A stretch of DNA of 64,000 nt from CBDDCA01 sp965218205 (GTDB lineage: Bacteria; Spirochaetota; Spirochaetia; WTKD01; G963693115), in the NCBI GenBank assembly GCA_965218205.1, contig OZ244590.1:2232001-2296000 (forward strand), in the 5' to 3' direction. A model generated the notes under the pieces. The model was not told where the DNA came from. It was given only the letters and a program-made list of their open reading frames with translations, and did not search any database. Made by a program: the position numbers and the translations under genes. Positions 54,122 through 63,336 of the stretch are shown here, piece by piece (the first letter of the stretch is position 1; the number at the start of each line of letters is the position of its first letter).

Positions 54122-54527
54122 TGCCATAGCGTATAGTAATGCTAGTAATCGTACACACAACACTATTATTACTTTACGAAAGCGTTCGGAAATTGCAATG
54201 GTATTTAAGACAGGAAAGTGGTTTCGAGGAGCTTCTGTTTCATTGGTAGTAGGGAGAAATATATCGTCTCATGGTGACTCTGAAACATGCCGATTTCTGA
54301 TAACTACAAAAGGAATTAAAAACAAGCCAAAAAGAAATCAACTAAAAAGAAAAGTACGCGAACATATACGAAATTTTTATCGTATAATTACATCGCCAGA
54401 GAAGAACAAAGAAGGAATATATAGAGATATAGCATTTATAGCATCTAATCCAAATATCAGTTTTACAGCACTAGGCAGCGAGATGCATACATTACTTCAA
54501 CGAGCGAGCATAATAAAAAACAAATGA
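54051..54527 (+). CDS. rnpA: Ribonuclease P protein component
   Basis: 158 aa from ATG 54051 (a GTG at 54036 is also in frame). The conserved RnpA core begins at LRKRSEIAMVFKTGKWFRGA and includes the RNR-like signature KRNQLKRKVREHIRNFY; RNA-binding basic face. It assists the RNase P RNA in tRNA 5' maturation. The first 45 residues overlap rpmH (54051-54121) and are absent in most RnpA proteins; they encode nothing recognisable. Such extensive overlap recalls Thermus, where rpmH and rnpA overlap. Confidence 0.9.
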   Translation: MYLKEEEQKDEKNSPSQTKKSHTNAIAYSNASNRTHNTIITLRKRSEIAMVFKTGKWFRGASVSLVVGRNISSHGDSETCRFLITTKGIKNKPKRNQLKRKVREHIRNFYRIITSPEKNKEGIYRDIAFIASNPNISFTALGSEMHTLLQRASIIKNK

Positions 54528-54586
54528 TATAAAATAATCATACATAAAGCTAACAATAGATTATTTTACAATATTGAGGACAATAC

Positions 54587-56344
54587 ATGAGCAAAAACTT
54601 AGTGATAACAATACTCCTATCAACAGTTATTTTATATGTTGGTATGTACATTCAGCAAAGATACTTTACCCCCCCTCCTTTACCTAATACTGCCAGCACT
54701 ACCGTCACTTCTCCTCAAAAAAAAGATATACATATTATACCTACCGCTACCGAACAGCCGTTGCCAGAAAAATCTATACAAATGTCAACAAATAAGTTTG
54801 ATATTACTCTCTCTACAAAAAATGCAAGCGTAACATCATTTCAAATAAAAAATGAAACAGGAACTTCTGAAACCCATGTTGAGCTTATTCCCTTAGGAGA
54901 TAGCCATACCGCATTTACGCTTACACTAGGAAGCGATGATACTGCATTAAAAGGCGATACAATATTTGATTATGTTGCATATCCACAAGAAAAAAAAGTA
55001 GAATTTTTTCGAGATTTTATACACCAAGAAAATGGACAGGAATTTACCCTAAAAAAAACCTATCAATTTAAGGACAATGAATACCTTTTTGAAATTATAG
55101 TACTATTACAAAACAAGAAAAATGAAATTTTACGACTTGGAGACACAACATACACATTGTATTTTGGTCCACAACTGGGTCCCGTGGAAGAAGTTCTCTC
55201 TTCACAAAAATCACGTCAAATAAGCCAACGAAAATTTATCAGTTTTGACGGAAAAAAAAGAAGAAACATAAATGTACGAAAAAACAATGTTGTAGAACAC
55301 GATACCCTGTATCAATGGGTAGGAATATCAGGACGTTATTTTTCTCTCTTCTTAGTTCCTGGTAATGGAAAATATACATCAATTTTTTCCACAACACCAC
55401 AAGAACAATTAGCTTCTACCGCACAAATCACCTTAGAGAGAAATACAATACAAAGTGCTGCAATAGAAGATGTGCATAGAATATATATTGGCCCTCACAC
55501 AAAAAATCAACTCAAAAAATATAATAACGCTCAAGATAATGCATTTAAGGTATCAGGGTTATCACTTGATAAAAGTATCCCTAGCAGATTGCTTGGATTT
55601 TTAGAAAGAATATGGCTTGCAATATTACGAATATCTTATTCAATTATTCCCAATTACGGTATTGCCATCATTATACTCACCTTGCTCATTCGCCTATCGA
55701 CATATCCTATTTTGAGAAAAAGTAAAACAAATGGTGAAAAAATGAAATTGCTCGCACCAAAACTACAAGAAATCAAAGAAAAGTACCCCAATGACAATAT
55801 GAAACAAAGCCAAGAAATAATGGCATTATACAAAAATTATGGATTTTCTCCATTAAGCTCTTTTCTACCTCTCTTACTGCAACTCCCTATCTTTCTTTCA
55901 ATGTATAGAGTAATATCAGAGAGTTTTGAATTTTTTAAGGCACCATTTTTTGGCTGGATAGATGATCTTTCCAGTCCTGATGCACTACTATCATTTGGGG
56001 ACTTTAAGGTTCCTATTCTTGGTTGGACAGAATTTCATATCCTCCCAATAATTATGCTATTAACACAATATGTATCCAGTTATATCATGCTAAAACAACA
56101 AAGAGGGCAAAATATAGGATCTCAAAAAATTATGTTCATTCTTTCATATGTATTTCCTTTTATTATTTTCTTTGCTCTGTATAACTCACCTTCAGGATTG
56201 ATATTATATTGGATAACATCAAATTTTGTTACTATAATAAGTATTTTTGATAATAATACTAAACAGGTGACACTTTCACCTGTAAAGAAAAAGGAGAACC
56301 CATGGAAAAAATATTTGAGGCAAGGACAGAACGCGAGGCGGTAG
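54587..56344 (+). CDS. yidC: Membrane protein insertase YidC
   Basis: 585 aa. N-terminal membrane anchor (VITILLSTVILYVGMYIQQR), then a long Ser/Thr-rich linker and periplasmic P1 domain (about residues 50-330), then five membrane segments from about 340 (GIAIIILTLLIRLSTYPI, the conserved hydrophilic-groove Arg, FLPLLLQLPIFLSMY). The large P1 domain is the Gram-negative form. It inserts membrane proteins with or without SecYEG. AGGA lies upstream; jag overlaps its end by 43 nt. Confidence 0.95.
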   Translation: MSKNLVITILLSTVILYVGMYIQQRYFTPPPLPNTASTTVTSPQKKDIHIIPTATEQPLPEKSIQMSTNKFDITLSTKNASVTSFQIKNETGTSETHVELIPLGDSHTAFTLTLGSDDTALKGDTIFDYVAYPQEKKVEFFRDFIHQENGQEFTLKKTYQFKDNEYLFEIIVLLQNKKNEILRLGDTTYTLYFGPQLGPVEEVLSSQKSRQISQRKFISFDGKKRRNINVRKNNVVEHDTLYQWVGISGRYFSLFLVPGNGKYTSIFSTTPQEQLASTAQITLERNTIQSAAIEDVHRIYIGPHTKNQLKKYNNAQDNAFKVSGLSLDKSIPSRLLGFLERIWLAILRISYSIIPNYGIAIIILTLLIRLSTYPILRKSKTNGEKMKLLAPKLQEIKEKYPNDNMKQSQEIMALYKNYGFSPLSSFLPLLLQLPIFLSMYRVISESFEFFKAPFFGWIDDLSSPDALLSFGDFKVPILGWTEFHILPIIMLLTQYVSSYIMLKQQRGQNIGSQKIMFILSYVFPFIIFFALYNSPSGLILYWITSNFVTIISIFDNNTKQVTLSPVKKKENPWKKYLRQGQNARR

Positions 56345-57072
56345 AAAACGCAGTACGGACCTTTGGTGTCAATGAAGAATACATTGAAATTAAAATCATA
56401 AATAAAAAAAAGGGGAATTTTCTTGGGCTTAATAGCAAAGTTACTATTAAAGCCTCTGTTATAGGAATTCCTCAAACAGATACCACTGATATTGAAGAAC
56501 AGTACGATCCTACACAAGATACTCACACTTCCCTCTCTGACAGTGAATATGCACCTCATAGTACTCATACAAATACGGCAGCAGCACATGCAGTTCCGCT
56601 TACCCCATTAACCGAACATCAAAAAAAGGAAACTGCTGCAATTATTGAAGCAATAACATCAAAAATGAATATTGATGTCGATGTTGAGTTTCATAGCATA
56701 GATAACCAGCTTTTTGCTTCGCTCATCATTGAAGATGTATCTGATCAAAATCTTCTTATAGGCAAACATGGAAAAAATATAGATGCCTTACAAGTGATAG
56801 TAAATTCAATTCTTCAAAAAAGATATGATACCCCTCTTGAAAAAGTAGTCATTGAAATTGAAAATTATCGTAATAAACGTAATAATTGGCTTACCGAGCT
56901 GGCTCAAAGAAAAGCAGAACAAGTATTAAAATCTAAGAGATCCTATACCCTTGAAGAAATGAATCCTTATGATAGAAAACGTATTCATTCAGCGATAAAA
57001 AATATTCCTGGTGTATCCACCGAAAGCATTGGTAACGGATACTATAAACGACTTACTATATATAGTGTATAA
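56302..57072 (+). CDS. jag: RNA-binding protein Jag/KhpB
   Basis: 256 aa from ATG 56302 behind GGAGAA. N-terminal Jag-N domain (KIFEARTEREAVENAVRTFG), a long acidic low-complexity linker (about residues 70-110), a KH domain with the GKHGKN loop (LLIGKHGKNIDALQVIVNS) and a C-terminal R3H domain (MNPYDRKRIHSAIKN). Binds RNA; linked to cell-envelope regulation. Standard yidC-jag order. Confidence 0.95.
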   Translation: MEKIFEARTEREAVENAVRTFGVNEEYIEIKIINKKKGNFLGLNSKVTIKASVIGIPQTDTTDIEEQYDPTQDTHTSLSDSEYAPHSTHTNTAAAHAVPLTPLTEHQKKETAAIIEAITSKMNIDVDVEFHSIDNQLFASLIIEDVSDQNLLIGKHGKNIDALQVIVNSILQKRYDTPLEKVVIEIENYRNKRNNWLTELAQRKAEQVLKSKRSYTLEEMNPYDRKRIHSAIKNIPGVSTESIGNGYYKRLTIYSV

Positions 57073-57105
57073 TAATTATACTAACTACTTATTATATATA
57101 CTACT

Positions 57106-57690
57106 ATGAACATTTCTTTTGCTCCTACTATTAAAGGGCTTATTTTTGATTTTGATGGCACATTAGCAAACTCCATGCCTATCCATTGCGTTGCATGGAA
57201 AAAAACTATGCTAAACTATAATATCACCATTACGGACGAAGAACTTGAGACATGTCGTGGACACACAAGTAAAGAAATAGCCGAAGCATTTATTACACGC
57301 TATGAGTTACAAGCAAACGCAGATGATATATCACAGCAAAAAGGCATACAGTATATTGCTTTATTACCCAAAGTAGCACTTATTCCACAAACATACAATA
57401 TTTTAATGGAATCAAGAGAAGAATATAAAATCGCTATAGGAACAAACGAAGAATACTCTGTCTTTCGCCATGTGAGTGAGCATTTTCACCTCCCAGATAT
57501 AAGTAACGCAGTAGTTTCATGGAATACATCCCTAAAACCGAAACCTCATCCTGATATTTTTCTTGAATGTGCAACATTACTTGCATTAGAACCACAGCAA
57601 TGCCATGTATTTGAAGATAGCTCCCATGGAATTGAAGCAGCAAAAAATGCAGGCATGACATATACTCACATTGATGATATTATAAAATAA
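57106..57690 (+). CDS. HAD-superfamily phosphatase (beta-phosphoglucomutase-like)
   Basis: 194 aa, class I HAD fold: motif I FDFDGTLANS with both Asp, cap domain in between, motif II IAIGTNEEYS (Thr for Ser is common), motif III Lys in KPKPHPD, motif IV EDSSHGIEAAK. Acts on a small phosphorylated metabolite; specificity unknown. Start ATG 57106, TATACT 3 nt before it; located between jag and lysC, not coupled. Confidence 0.85.
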   Translation: MNISFAPTIKGLIFDFDGTLANSMPIHCVAWKKTMLNYNITITDEELETCRGHTSKEIAEAFITRYELQANADDISQQKGIQYIALLPKVALIPQTYNILMESREEYKIAIGTNEEYSVFRHVSEHFHLPDISNAVVSWNTSLKPKPHPDIFLECATLLALEPQQCHVFEDSSHGIEAAKNAGMTYTHIDDIIK

Positions 57691-57720
57691 CATAGTATTT
57701 CTTACTATAAGGTACAAACA

Positions 57721-59124
57721 ATGGTAATAATGAAATTTGGTGGAACTTCTGTAAAAGATGCTTTCATGATACAACAAGTTGGAAACATCATTACAGAACG
57801 TGCAAAACAAGAGCCTATCATAGTCATCTCTTCTGCTCTAAAGGGGACTACTGACGATTTACTCCATGCTGCCGACATTGCCGCTCAAGGAAAAAGCACA
57901 AAAAAAAATTTCACTAGCATATATACCAAACATCTTGAAACATGGAACATACTCACGCAACAGACTACAGTACCACAATGTATAGAAAAAACATTTACAG
58001 AGCTACAAGAACTTTTGTATGGAATACATCTCATAAAAGAATGTACTGCAAGAACCACAGATCTTATTGTGAGTTTTGGAGAACGATTAAGCTGTCAGCT
58101 TATTTCAGAATATCTTACCCTTCAGAATAATGCTAACAACACACCTGATCCTGCCCTGCATGCTACATATGTAGATAGTAGAAACTATATTATTACAGAT
58201 GACAGCTATGGGGATGCTCGAGTTAATTTTACTATCACAAATAAAAATATCAAACAACTACAAAAAAAAGTATCTGGCATTCCTATTATCACTGGTTTTA
58301 TAGGCGCTACAAAAGAAGGAGTTACCACTACACTAGGAAGAAACGGAAGTGACTATACTGCATCAATTATTGGTGCAGCACTCCATGCAAAACAAGTGGA
58401 GATATGGACTGATGTTGACGGAGTACTAAGTGCTGATCCACGTATTGTAAAAAATTCTTTTGTCATTCAAAACATCAGTTATTCCGAAGCAATGGAACTT
58501 TCCTTTTATGGAGCGAAAGTCATTCATCCTTTAGCTATTGTCCCTGCAGTAAAAAAAAATATTCCCATTCTTATTAAAAATACCCATAATGTTAGCACAA
58601 AAGGAACATGGATACGTAACATTTCTTATAAACAAAATAATCATTCCATTACTGGATTGACTTCAATTACTAAAAGCAGTCTTCTTACTATTGAAGGAGC
58701 AGGGCTTTCGGGCAATTTTTATTTTCTTCCTAGAATATTTAATGTATTTGCGCAACATCATTTACAGCCACTTATGATAACACAAGCGTCAAGCGAACAT
58801 AGTATCAGCGTTGTATTTGAAGAAAAATCTATACGTTTCATTAAAGAAAAATTAATGTTAGAATTTAAGACAGAGCTAGCAAGCGGAAGAATACAAAATA
58901 TCTCTACTATGAAAAATATTGCTATTATTTCTATTATCGGTTCTAATATGCGTGGATCAATTGGGCTGGCAGGAAAAGTATTTGCTACATTAGGAGAAGA
59001 CAACATCAATATTATTGCTATAGCACAAGGCTCCAATGAGACAAATATCTCTGTAGTGGTAGAAAGAGACAAAGAACAACATGTATTGCAAACACTTCAT
59101 AATGAATTTTTTAACAAACAATAA
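57721..59124 (+). CDS. lysC: Aspartate kinase
   Basis: 467 aa, monofunctional. Kinase domain MVIMKFGGTSVKDAF, then TTTLGRNGSDYTASIIGAAL and WTDVDGVLSADPR; two ACT domains follow after about residue 310 (ISVVFEEKS, INIIAIAQGSNE), which usually confer feedback control. First step of the aspartate-family amino acids. thrC begins 20 nt after its stop, so the two form a threonine operon. Confidence 0.95.
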   Translation: MVIMKFGGTSVKDAFMIQQVGNIITERAKQEPIIVISSALKGTTDDLLHAADIAAQGKSTKKNFTSIYTKHLETWNILTQQTTVPQCIEKTFTELQELLYGIHLIKECTARTTDLIVSFGERLSCQLISEYLTLQNNANNTPDPALHATYVDSRNYIITDDSYGDARVNFTITNKNIKQLQKKVSGIPIITGFIGATKEGVTTTLGRNGSDYTASIIGAALHAKQVEIWTDVDGVLSADPRIVKNSFVIQNISYSEAMELSFYGAKVIHPLAIVPAVKKNIPILIKNTHNVSTKGTWIRNISYKQNNHSITGLTSITKSSLLTIEGAGLSGNFYFLPRIFNVFAQHHLQPLMITQASSEHSISVVFEEKSIRFIKEKLMLEFKTELASGRIQNISTMKNIAIISIIGSNMRGSIGLAGKVFATLGEDNINIIAIAQGSNETNISVVVERDKEQHVLQTLHNEFFNKQ

Positions 59125-59144
59125 CACAATCAACACTAATACAT

Positions 59145-60458
59145 ATGAGATTTGTTAGTACACGAAATACACATACCCCTAATTCTCTATCGTTTATACA
59201 GTCCATATTTAATGGACTTGCTCCAGATGGAGGATTGTACACACCCCATGAAATGCCTCAGCTACACTCTTTATTTCATAGCTTTTCTTCTGATATATCA
59301 TTTATTGAACTAGCAGCAAAAACTACCCACGCTCTTTTCCCTCATGAGTTTTCATTCCAAGAGAGTATGCAACTGTGTACAGAAGCATTTCCATTTTCAC
59401 CGAAATTACAGGAAATTGATACAAGCATATCACTGTTAGAGCTTTTTCACGGCCCCTCTTGTGCTTTCAAAGATTTTGGTGCTTCCTATCTAGCGACAAT
59501 AATGGATAGACAGCTAGAAAAAGAAAATCGGAGAATTGTTATTCTTGTTGCTACAAGTGGTGATACTGGTAGTGCAGTTGCTCAAGCATTTTATAAAAAG
59601 AAAAACATAGATGTAGTAATACTCTATCCTTCTAAGCGGGTGAGTGCATTACAAGAATTACAGTTATGTGGCTTACGAGAGAACATACATAGCTGTGAAG
59701 TATTAGGTAACTTTGATGATTGCCAACGCATAGCAAAAGAGGCTTTCATGGATTCTGAGTTTAGCACAGACTATTCGTTAAGCTCAGCAAACAGTATCAA
59801 TATTGGGAGACTTATACCGCAGTCATTCTATTACATATACACATGGCATCAGCTAAAACATATAGATAACTGGCTTTTTTGTACTCCAAGTGGAAACTTT
59901 GGTAATCTCACTGCAGGATTATTAGCTATGCAATGGGGATTACCGATACAACACTTCATTGCTATTACTAACAGTAACAAAGTAGTACCTCAATACTTAC
60001 AGAGTGGCATCTATACCCCTACTCATTCAATACCTACTATTGCTAACGCTATGGATGTAGGAAACCCTAGTAATTTTGAACGCATGCAACACCTCTTTTT
60101 ACATTCAGTTGAAAAAATGCGAGACACACTCTATGCTACATGGGTACCTGACAATGATATATCACATGAAATATATGCAGTACATAAAGCACATAACACA
60201 TTCCTCTGTCCTCATACTGCTGCTGGAACACATGGAGCTCGTAACATACTACAATCTCTCACTGCATCCCGTTATACAAAAGCAGTAGTACTAGCAACTG
60301 CTCATGCTGGTAAATTTACCGATAGCATAAAAAAAGCTACAGGAGAGTCTCCTGTGCTACCACAAAGATTAGCTCAATTTTTACACAAAGAAAAAAAATC
60401 GTATGTTATAGACGCTACATTAGATGCACTAAAAAAAGTGTTTCATGCTATACTGTAG
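59145..60458 (+). CDS. thrC: Threonine synthase
   Basis: 437 aa, yeast/E. coli-type long form. Begins MRFVSTRNTHTPNSLSFIQS; the PLP Lys is in GPSCAFKDFGASYLATIMD; ATSGDTGSAVAQAFY binds the phosphate; DVGNPSNFERMQ and HAGKFTDSIKKAT are conserved later. Converts phosphohomoserine to threonine. Neither the homoserine dehydrogenase nor kinase is here. Confidence 0.95.
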   Translation: MRFVSTRNTHTPNSLSFIQSIFNGLAPDGGLYTPHEMPQLHSLFHSFSSDISFIELAAKTTHALFPHEFSFQESMQLCTEAFPFSPKLQEIDTSISLLELFHGPSCAFKDFGASYLATIMDRQLEKENRRIVILVATSGDTGSAVAQAFYKKKNIDVVILYPSKRVSALQELQLCGLRENIHSCEVLGNFDDCQRIAKEAFMDSEFSTDYSLSSANSINIGRLIPQSFYYIYTWHQLKHIDNWLFCTPSGNFGNLTAGLLAMQWGLPIQHFIAITNSNKVVPQYLQSGIYTPTHSIPTIANAMDVGNPSNFERMQHLFLHSVEKMRDTLYATWVPDNDISHEIYAVHKAHNTFLCPHTAAGTHGARNILQSLTASRYTKAVVLATAHAGKFTDSIKKATGESPVLPQRLAQFLHKEKKSYVIDATLDALKKVFHAIL

Positions 60459-60534
60459 TCTAGGAAATATATAAGTTTAGAAATAAATACTGCATGTATT
60501 ATTTCAATATAAAAAAAATAACAAAGGAGTCTTT

Positions 60535-61245
60535 ATGAGTTATCAAATACAAGAAAATACCACTGTACATACACAATCTAATGTATCTACAAGAAGTTTA
60601 CTAAAAAACACTTTTACATGGATGTTTCTAGGGCTTTTAATTACGGCAGCAGTGGCAGGAATATGCATAAGCAACCCAACAATTATGAATTATATTCTAC
60701 GAAATCCTATGGTGTTAATGGTTGCATTCATTGCAGAACTAGGATTGGTATTTTATTTTAGCTATCGAATTATGTCATTATCAACACAGGCAGCAATAGG
60801 AATATTTTTTCTGTATGCTGCATTAAATGGCTTTACCCTATCTGTGTTACTATACATGTATACTGGAACAAGTGTACTACATGTTTTCATTATCAGTGCA
60901 CTCCTCTTTGGCGGTATGGCATTATATGGACATATAACAAAAAAAGATCTTTCCTCTTTAGGATCTATGCTTATTATGGGTCTCTGGGGAATCATTATTG
61001 CATCAATTGTAAATCTGTTCTTTCGTAGTTCTGGGTTAGCAACATTAATTTCATTTGTTGCAGTTATCATCTTTATGGGACTTACTGCATACGATGTCCA
61101 AAAAATTAAACGTATTGCCAGTCAAGTTGAAAACGGAAGTTCAGTGAACTATGTTCGTATTTCCATTTTAGGAGCATTACAATTATACTTAGATTTTATC
61201 AATATATTTATATACTTACTCATGCTTCTTGGAAGAAGAAAATAA
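60535..61245 (+). CDS. BAX inhibitor-1/YccA-family membrane protein
   Basis: 236 aa, seven membrane segments from about residue 25. Conserved: LGLVFYFSYRIM, ALNGFTLSVLLYMYT, TAYDVQKIKRIA and the C-terminal LQLYLDFINIFIYLLMLLGRRK. Bacterial homologues (YbhL/YccA/BsYetJ) include pH-dependent calcium leak channels and FtsH modulators. Start ATG 60535 behind AAAGGAG. Monocistronic; a lone AAAGGAG-ATG with only nine codons lies after it (61276-61305) and looks like a gene scar. Confidence 0.93.
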   Translation: MSYQIQENTTVHTQSNVSTRSLLKNTFTWMFLGLLITAAVAGICISNPTIMNYILRNPMVLMVAFIAELGLVFYFSYRIMSLSTQAAIGIFFLYAALNGFTLSVLLYMYTGTSVLHVFIISALLFGGMALYGHITKKDLSSLGSMLIMGLWGIIIASIVNLFFRSSGLATLISFVAVIIFMGLTAYDVQKIKRIASQVENGSSVNYVRISILGALQLYLDFINIFIYLLMLLGRRK

Positions 61246-61275
61246 ACATATAGCATAGATAAAAGGAGTAATACT

Positions 61276-61305
61276 ATGAAACCAAAAGATAACAGGGCAA
61301 ATTAG
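61276..61305 (+). other. Nine-codon ORF with good ribosome-binding site (gene scar or leader peptide)
   Basis: AAAAGGAG, then ATG and MKPKDNRAN, stop. The rest of 61246-61465 has no gene I can support. Could be the 5' end of a deleted gene. Confidence 0.3.
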
Positions 61306-61465
61306 CAAAATAAAAACAAAAACACAAAAACACAAATACTAGAGCATCTCACTGATTTGATAAAAATATTCTACTACACACTAACATCAAGAAATACAAT
61401 TAGAGTAAAATAGTTATATAACCATCAAACATTTAATAAATAAACAATAGAAGGAAGTTGTAGCT

Positions 61466-62521
61466 ATGGAAAATAATGTACAGAAAAAACAATTCAAAGA
61501 TATTGATTTCACTGTTTCTTTTTTTGATTCTCTAAGAGAAGATTATGTAGGATTTAATGATTGGACTAAGAAAAAATCAAATGAAGAATGCTTTGTAATC
61601 TATACAAATAGTATAATAACAGGCTTTCTTTACTTAAAAAAAGAGAATGAACCACTAGAAACTGAAACAAAACAACTTCCGCAAAAACTAAGATTAAAAA
61701 TAGGCACTTTTAAAATTGAGGCTCATGGAACAAAACTAGGAGAACGATTCTTAAAAATAGCATTTGATAAGATAGTATCAGAAAATATAGAAGAAGCATA
61801 TGTAACTATATTTCCAAAACATACACCCCTAATACAATTATTTGAGAGCTATGGATTTCAATTTGCATCGTACAAAAAAAAGACTGCAAGTGGGAAAGAA
61901 GCCATTTATATAAAGAATATTAAGGAAGTACATCATAACATACTAAAGGATTATCCATTAATTTCTATTAAAAATAATAAGAAATATTTATTGTCAATTT
62001 ATCCTAAATACCATACAAGCATGTTTCCTGATTCAAAACTAACTACTGAGAAAGATCATATTGTTCAAGATATATCACATACAAACAGTATTCATAAGGT
62101 ATATATTTGTAGAATGAAAAATATTGAACATATTAAAAAAGGGGATATATTAGTTATATATCGAACAAAAGAAGAAAATAAATCAGCAAAATACAACTCT
62201 GTTATAACTTCAATTTGTACAGTAGAAGAATATAAAAACATAAAAGAATATAATACTTTTGATGAATTTGAAAAAGATATATCAAAATACAGTGTATTTA
62301 AAAAACAAGAACTCATAGAATTTTATAATACAAAAAGATACCCTCATATTATAAAAATGGTATATAACATTGCTTTACCAAAGCGAATTATAAGAAAGGA
62401 TGGTATACCTTTGCTTGATCCTAATAATACAGCATATTGGGGATTCCTCCCTATAGAAGATACTACATTTGTAAAATTACTGAAAATGGGAGAAGTCAAT
62501 GAAAATTTTATTATCAATTAA
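61466..62521 (+). CDS. GNAT acetyltransferase fused to a PUA-like domain
   Basis: 351 aa. Residues about 10-155 are a GNAT fold: IGTFKIEAHGTKLGERFLKI is the acetyl-CoA pyrophosphate loop and IFPKHTPLIQLFESYGFQF the C-terminal half. Residues about 200-350 form a second domain (HIKKGDILVIYRTKEEN, then ...TAYWGFLPIEDTTF) resembling PUA/ASCH-like beta folds; this call is tentative. Start behind GAAGGAAG. The next gene overlaps its end by 23 nt. Function unknown; RNA or nucleotide modification is possible. Confidence 0.75.
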   Translation: MENNVQKKQFKDIDFTVSFFDSLREDYVGFNDWTKKKSNEECFVIYTNSIITGFLYLKKENEPLETETKQLPQKLRLKIGTFKIEAHGTKLGERFLKIAFDKIVSENIEEAYVTIFPKHTPLIQLFESYGFQFASYKKKTASGKEAIYIKNIKEVHHNILKDYPLISIKNNKKYLLSIYPKYHTSMFPDSKLTTEKDHIVQDISHTNSIHKVYICRMKNIEHIKKGDILVIYRTKEENKSAKYNSVITSICTVEEYKNIKEYNTFDEFEKDISKYSVFKKQELIEFYNTKRYPHIIKMVYNIALPKRIIRKDGIPLLDPNNTAYWGFLPIEDTTFVKLLKMGEVNENFIIN

Positions 62522-62867
62522 ACCAGATTTTGCTAAGAAGATATTTAAAGAAGAAAAGAAATTTGAATATCGAAAAAGTATACCAAAAGGAATAAAAGAA
62601 GTTGTAGTGTATGCTTCATCTCCAATAAAAAAAATTATAGGCTCGTTTACTGTTAAAAAAGTATTAGAAAATACCCCTCAAAAGATATGGAAAAACACCC
62701 AACAATTTGCTGGCATAAGCAAGGCATTTTTTGATAAATACTATAGAGGAAAAGAAATAGCATTGGCTATAGAAATAGATAAAATAAAAAAATTCTCAAT
62801 AAAAAAAGAATTATCTGAATATCAGATCACAACCCCTCCGCAATCCTTTTGTTATTTGAATACATAA
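62499..62867 (+). CDS. ASCH-domain protein
   Basis: 122 aa. N-terminus MKILLSIKPDFAKKIFKEEK matches the ASCH pattern, followed by KFEYRKSIPKGIKEVVVYAS (the conserved YExR motif-like region) and YASSPIKKIIGSFTV. ASCH proteins bind RNA or nucleotides; E. coli YqfB hydrolyses N4-acetylcytidine. The ribosome-binding GGGAGAAG lies inside the end of the GNAT gene and the reading frames overlap by 23 nt, so the two are co-expressed. Confidence 0.85.
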   Translation: MKILLSIKPDFAKKIFKEEKKFEYRKSIPKGIKEVVVYASSPIKKIIGSFTVKKVLENTPQKIWKNTQQFAGISKAFFDKYYRGKEIALAIEIDKIKKFSIKKELSEYQITTPPQSFCYLNT

Positions 62868-62904
62868 TTTCACTTTCTGTTTGCCTTTTTTATTCTTTTT
62901 ATCC

Positions 62905-63321
62905 TTATTCTTCTGTTTTTGAAACATTGAGGGTAAATGCAAATGGAATGATTTCTTCTATAGAGTATAATCTATATACTCCTTTGTCATTCCCTAATAT
63001 AACGATAGTGTCACTGTTACTAAACTCAGCAATAATCTGACGACATGCTCCACAGGGACTTATAACATCCTTTGTCTGTCCTACTACCGCAATAGATTGT
63101 ATATACTGCATGCCTTGTGTCTTTGCACTAAAAATAGCATTTCTTTCTGCACATATCCCTAATCCATAAGAAGCATTTTCAACATTTACTCCTACATAAT
63201 AGGTGTTATCATCCCCCAACAATGCAGCCCCTACCGTAAAATGAGAGTAAGGAGCATGAGCATACTGACGCACAGCAAGTGCTTTTTCCATAAGAACAGC
63301 AATACTATCCTTTGAGATCAT
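62905..63321 (-). CDS. cdd: Cytidine deaminase
   Basis: 138 aa from ATG 63321 (a GTG at 63330 is also possible; AGGGAGGTG lies between). Zinc-site motifs are CAERNAIFSA, with the catalytic Glu, and SPCGACRQIIAEF. HAPYSHFTVGAALL binds the nucleoside. Deaminates cytidine/deoxycytidine. Last gene after deoC, 15 nt from its stop, so both are one pyrimidine/deoxyribose salvage unit. Confidence 0.95.
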   Translation of the reverse strand: MISKDSIAVLMEKALAVRQYAHAPYSHFTVGAALLGDDNTYYVGVNVENASYGLGICAERNAIFSAKTQGMQYIQSIAVVGQTKDVISPCGACRQIIAEFSNSDTIVILGNDKGVYRLYSIEEIIPFAFTLNVSKTEE

Positions 63322-63336
63322 TGATAGCACACCTCC

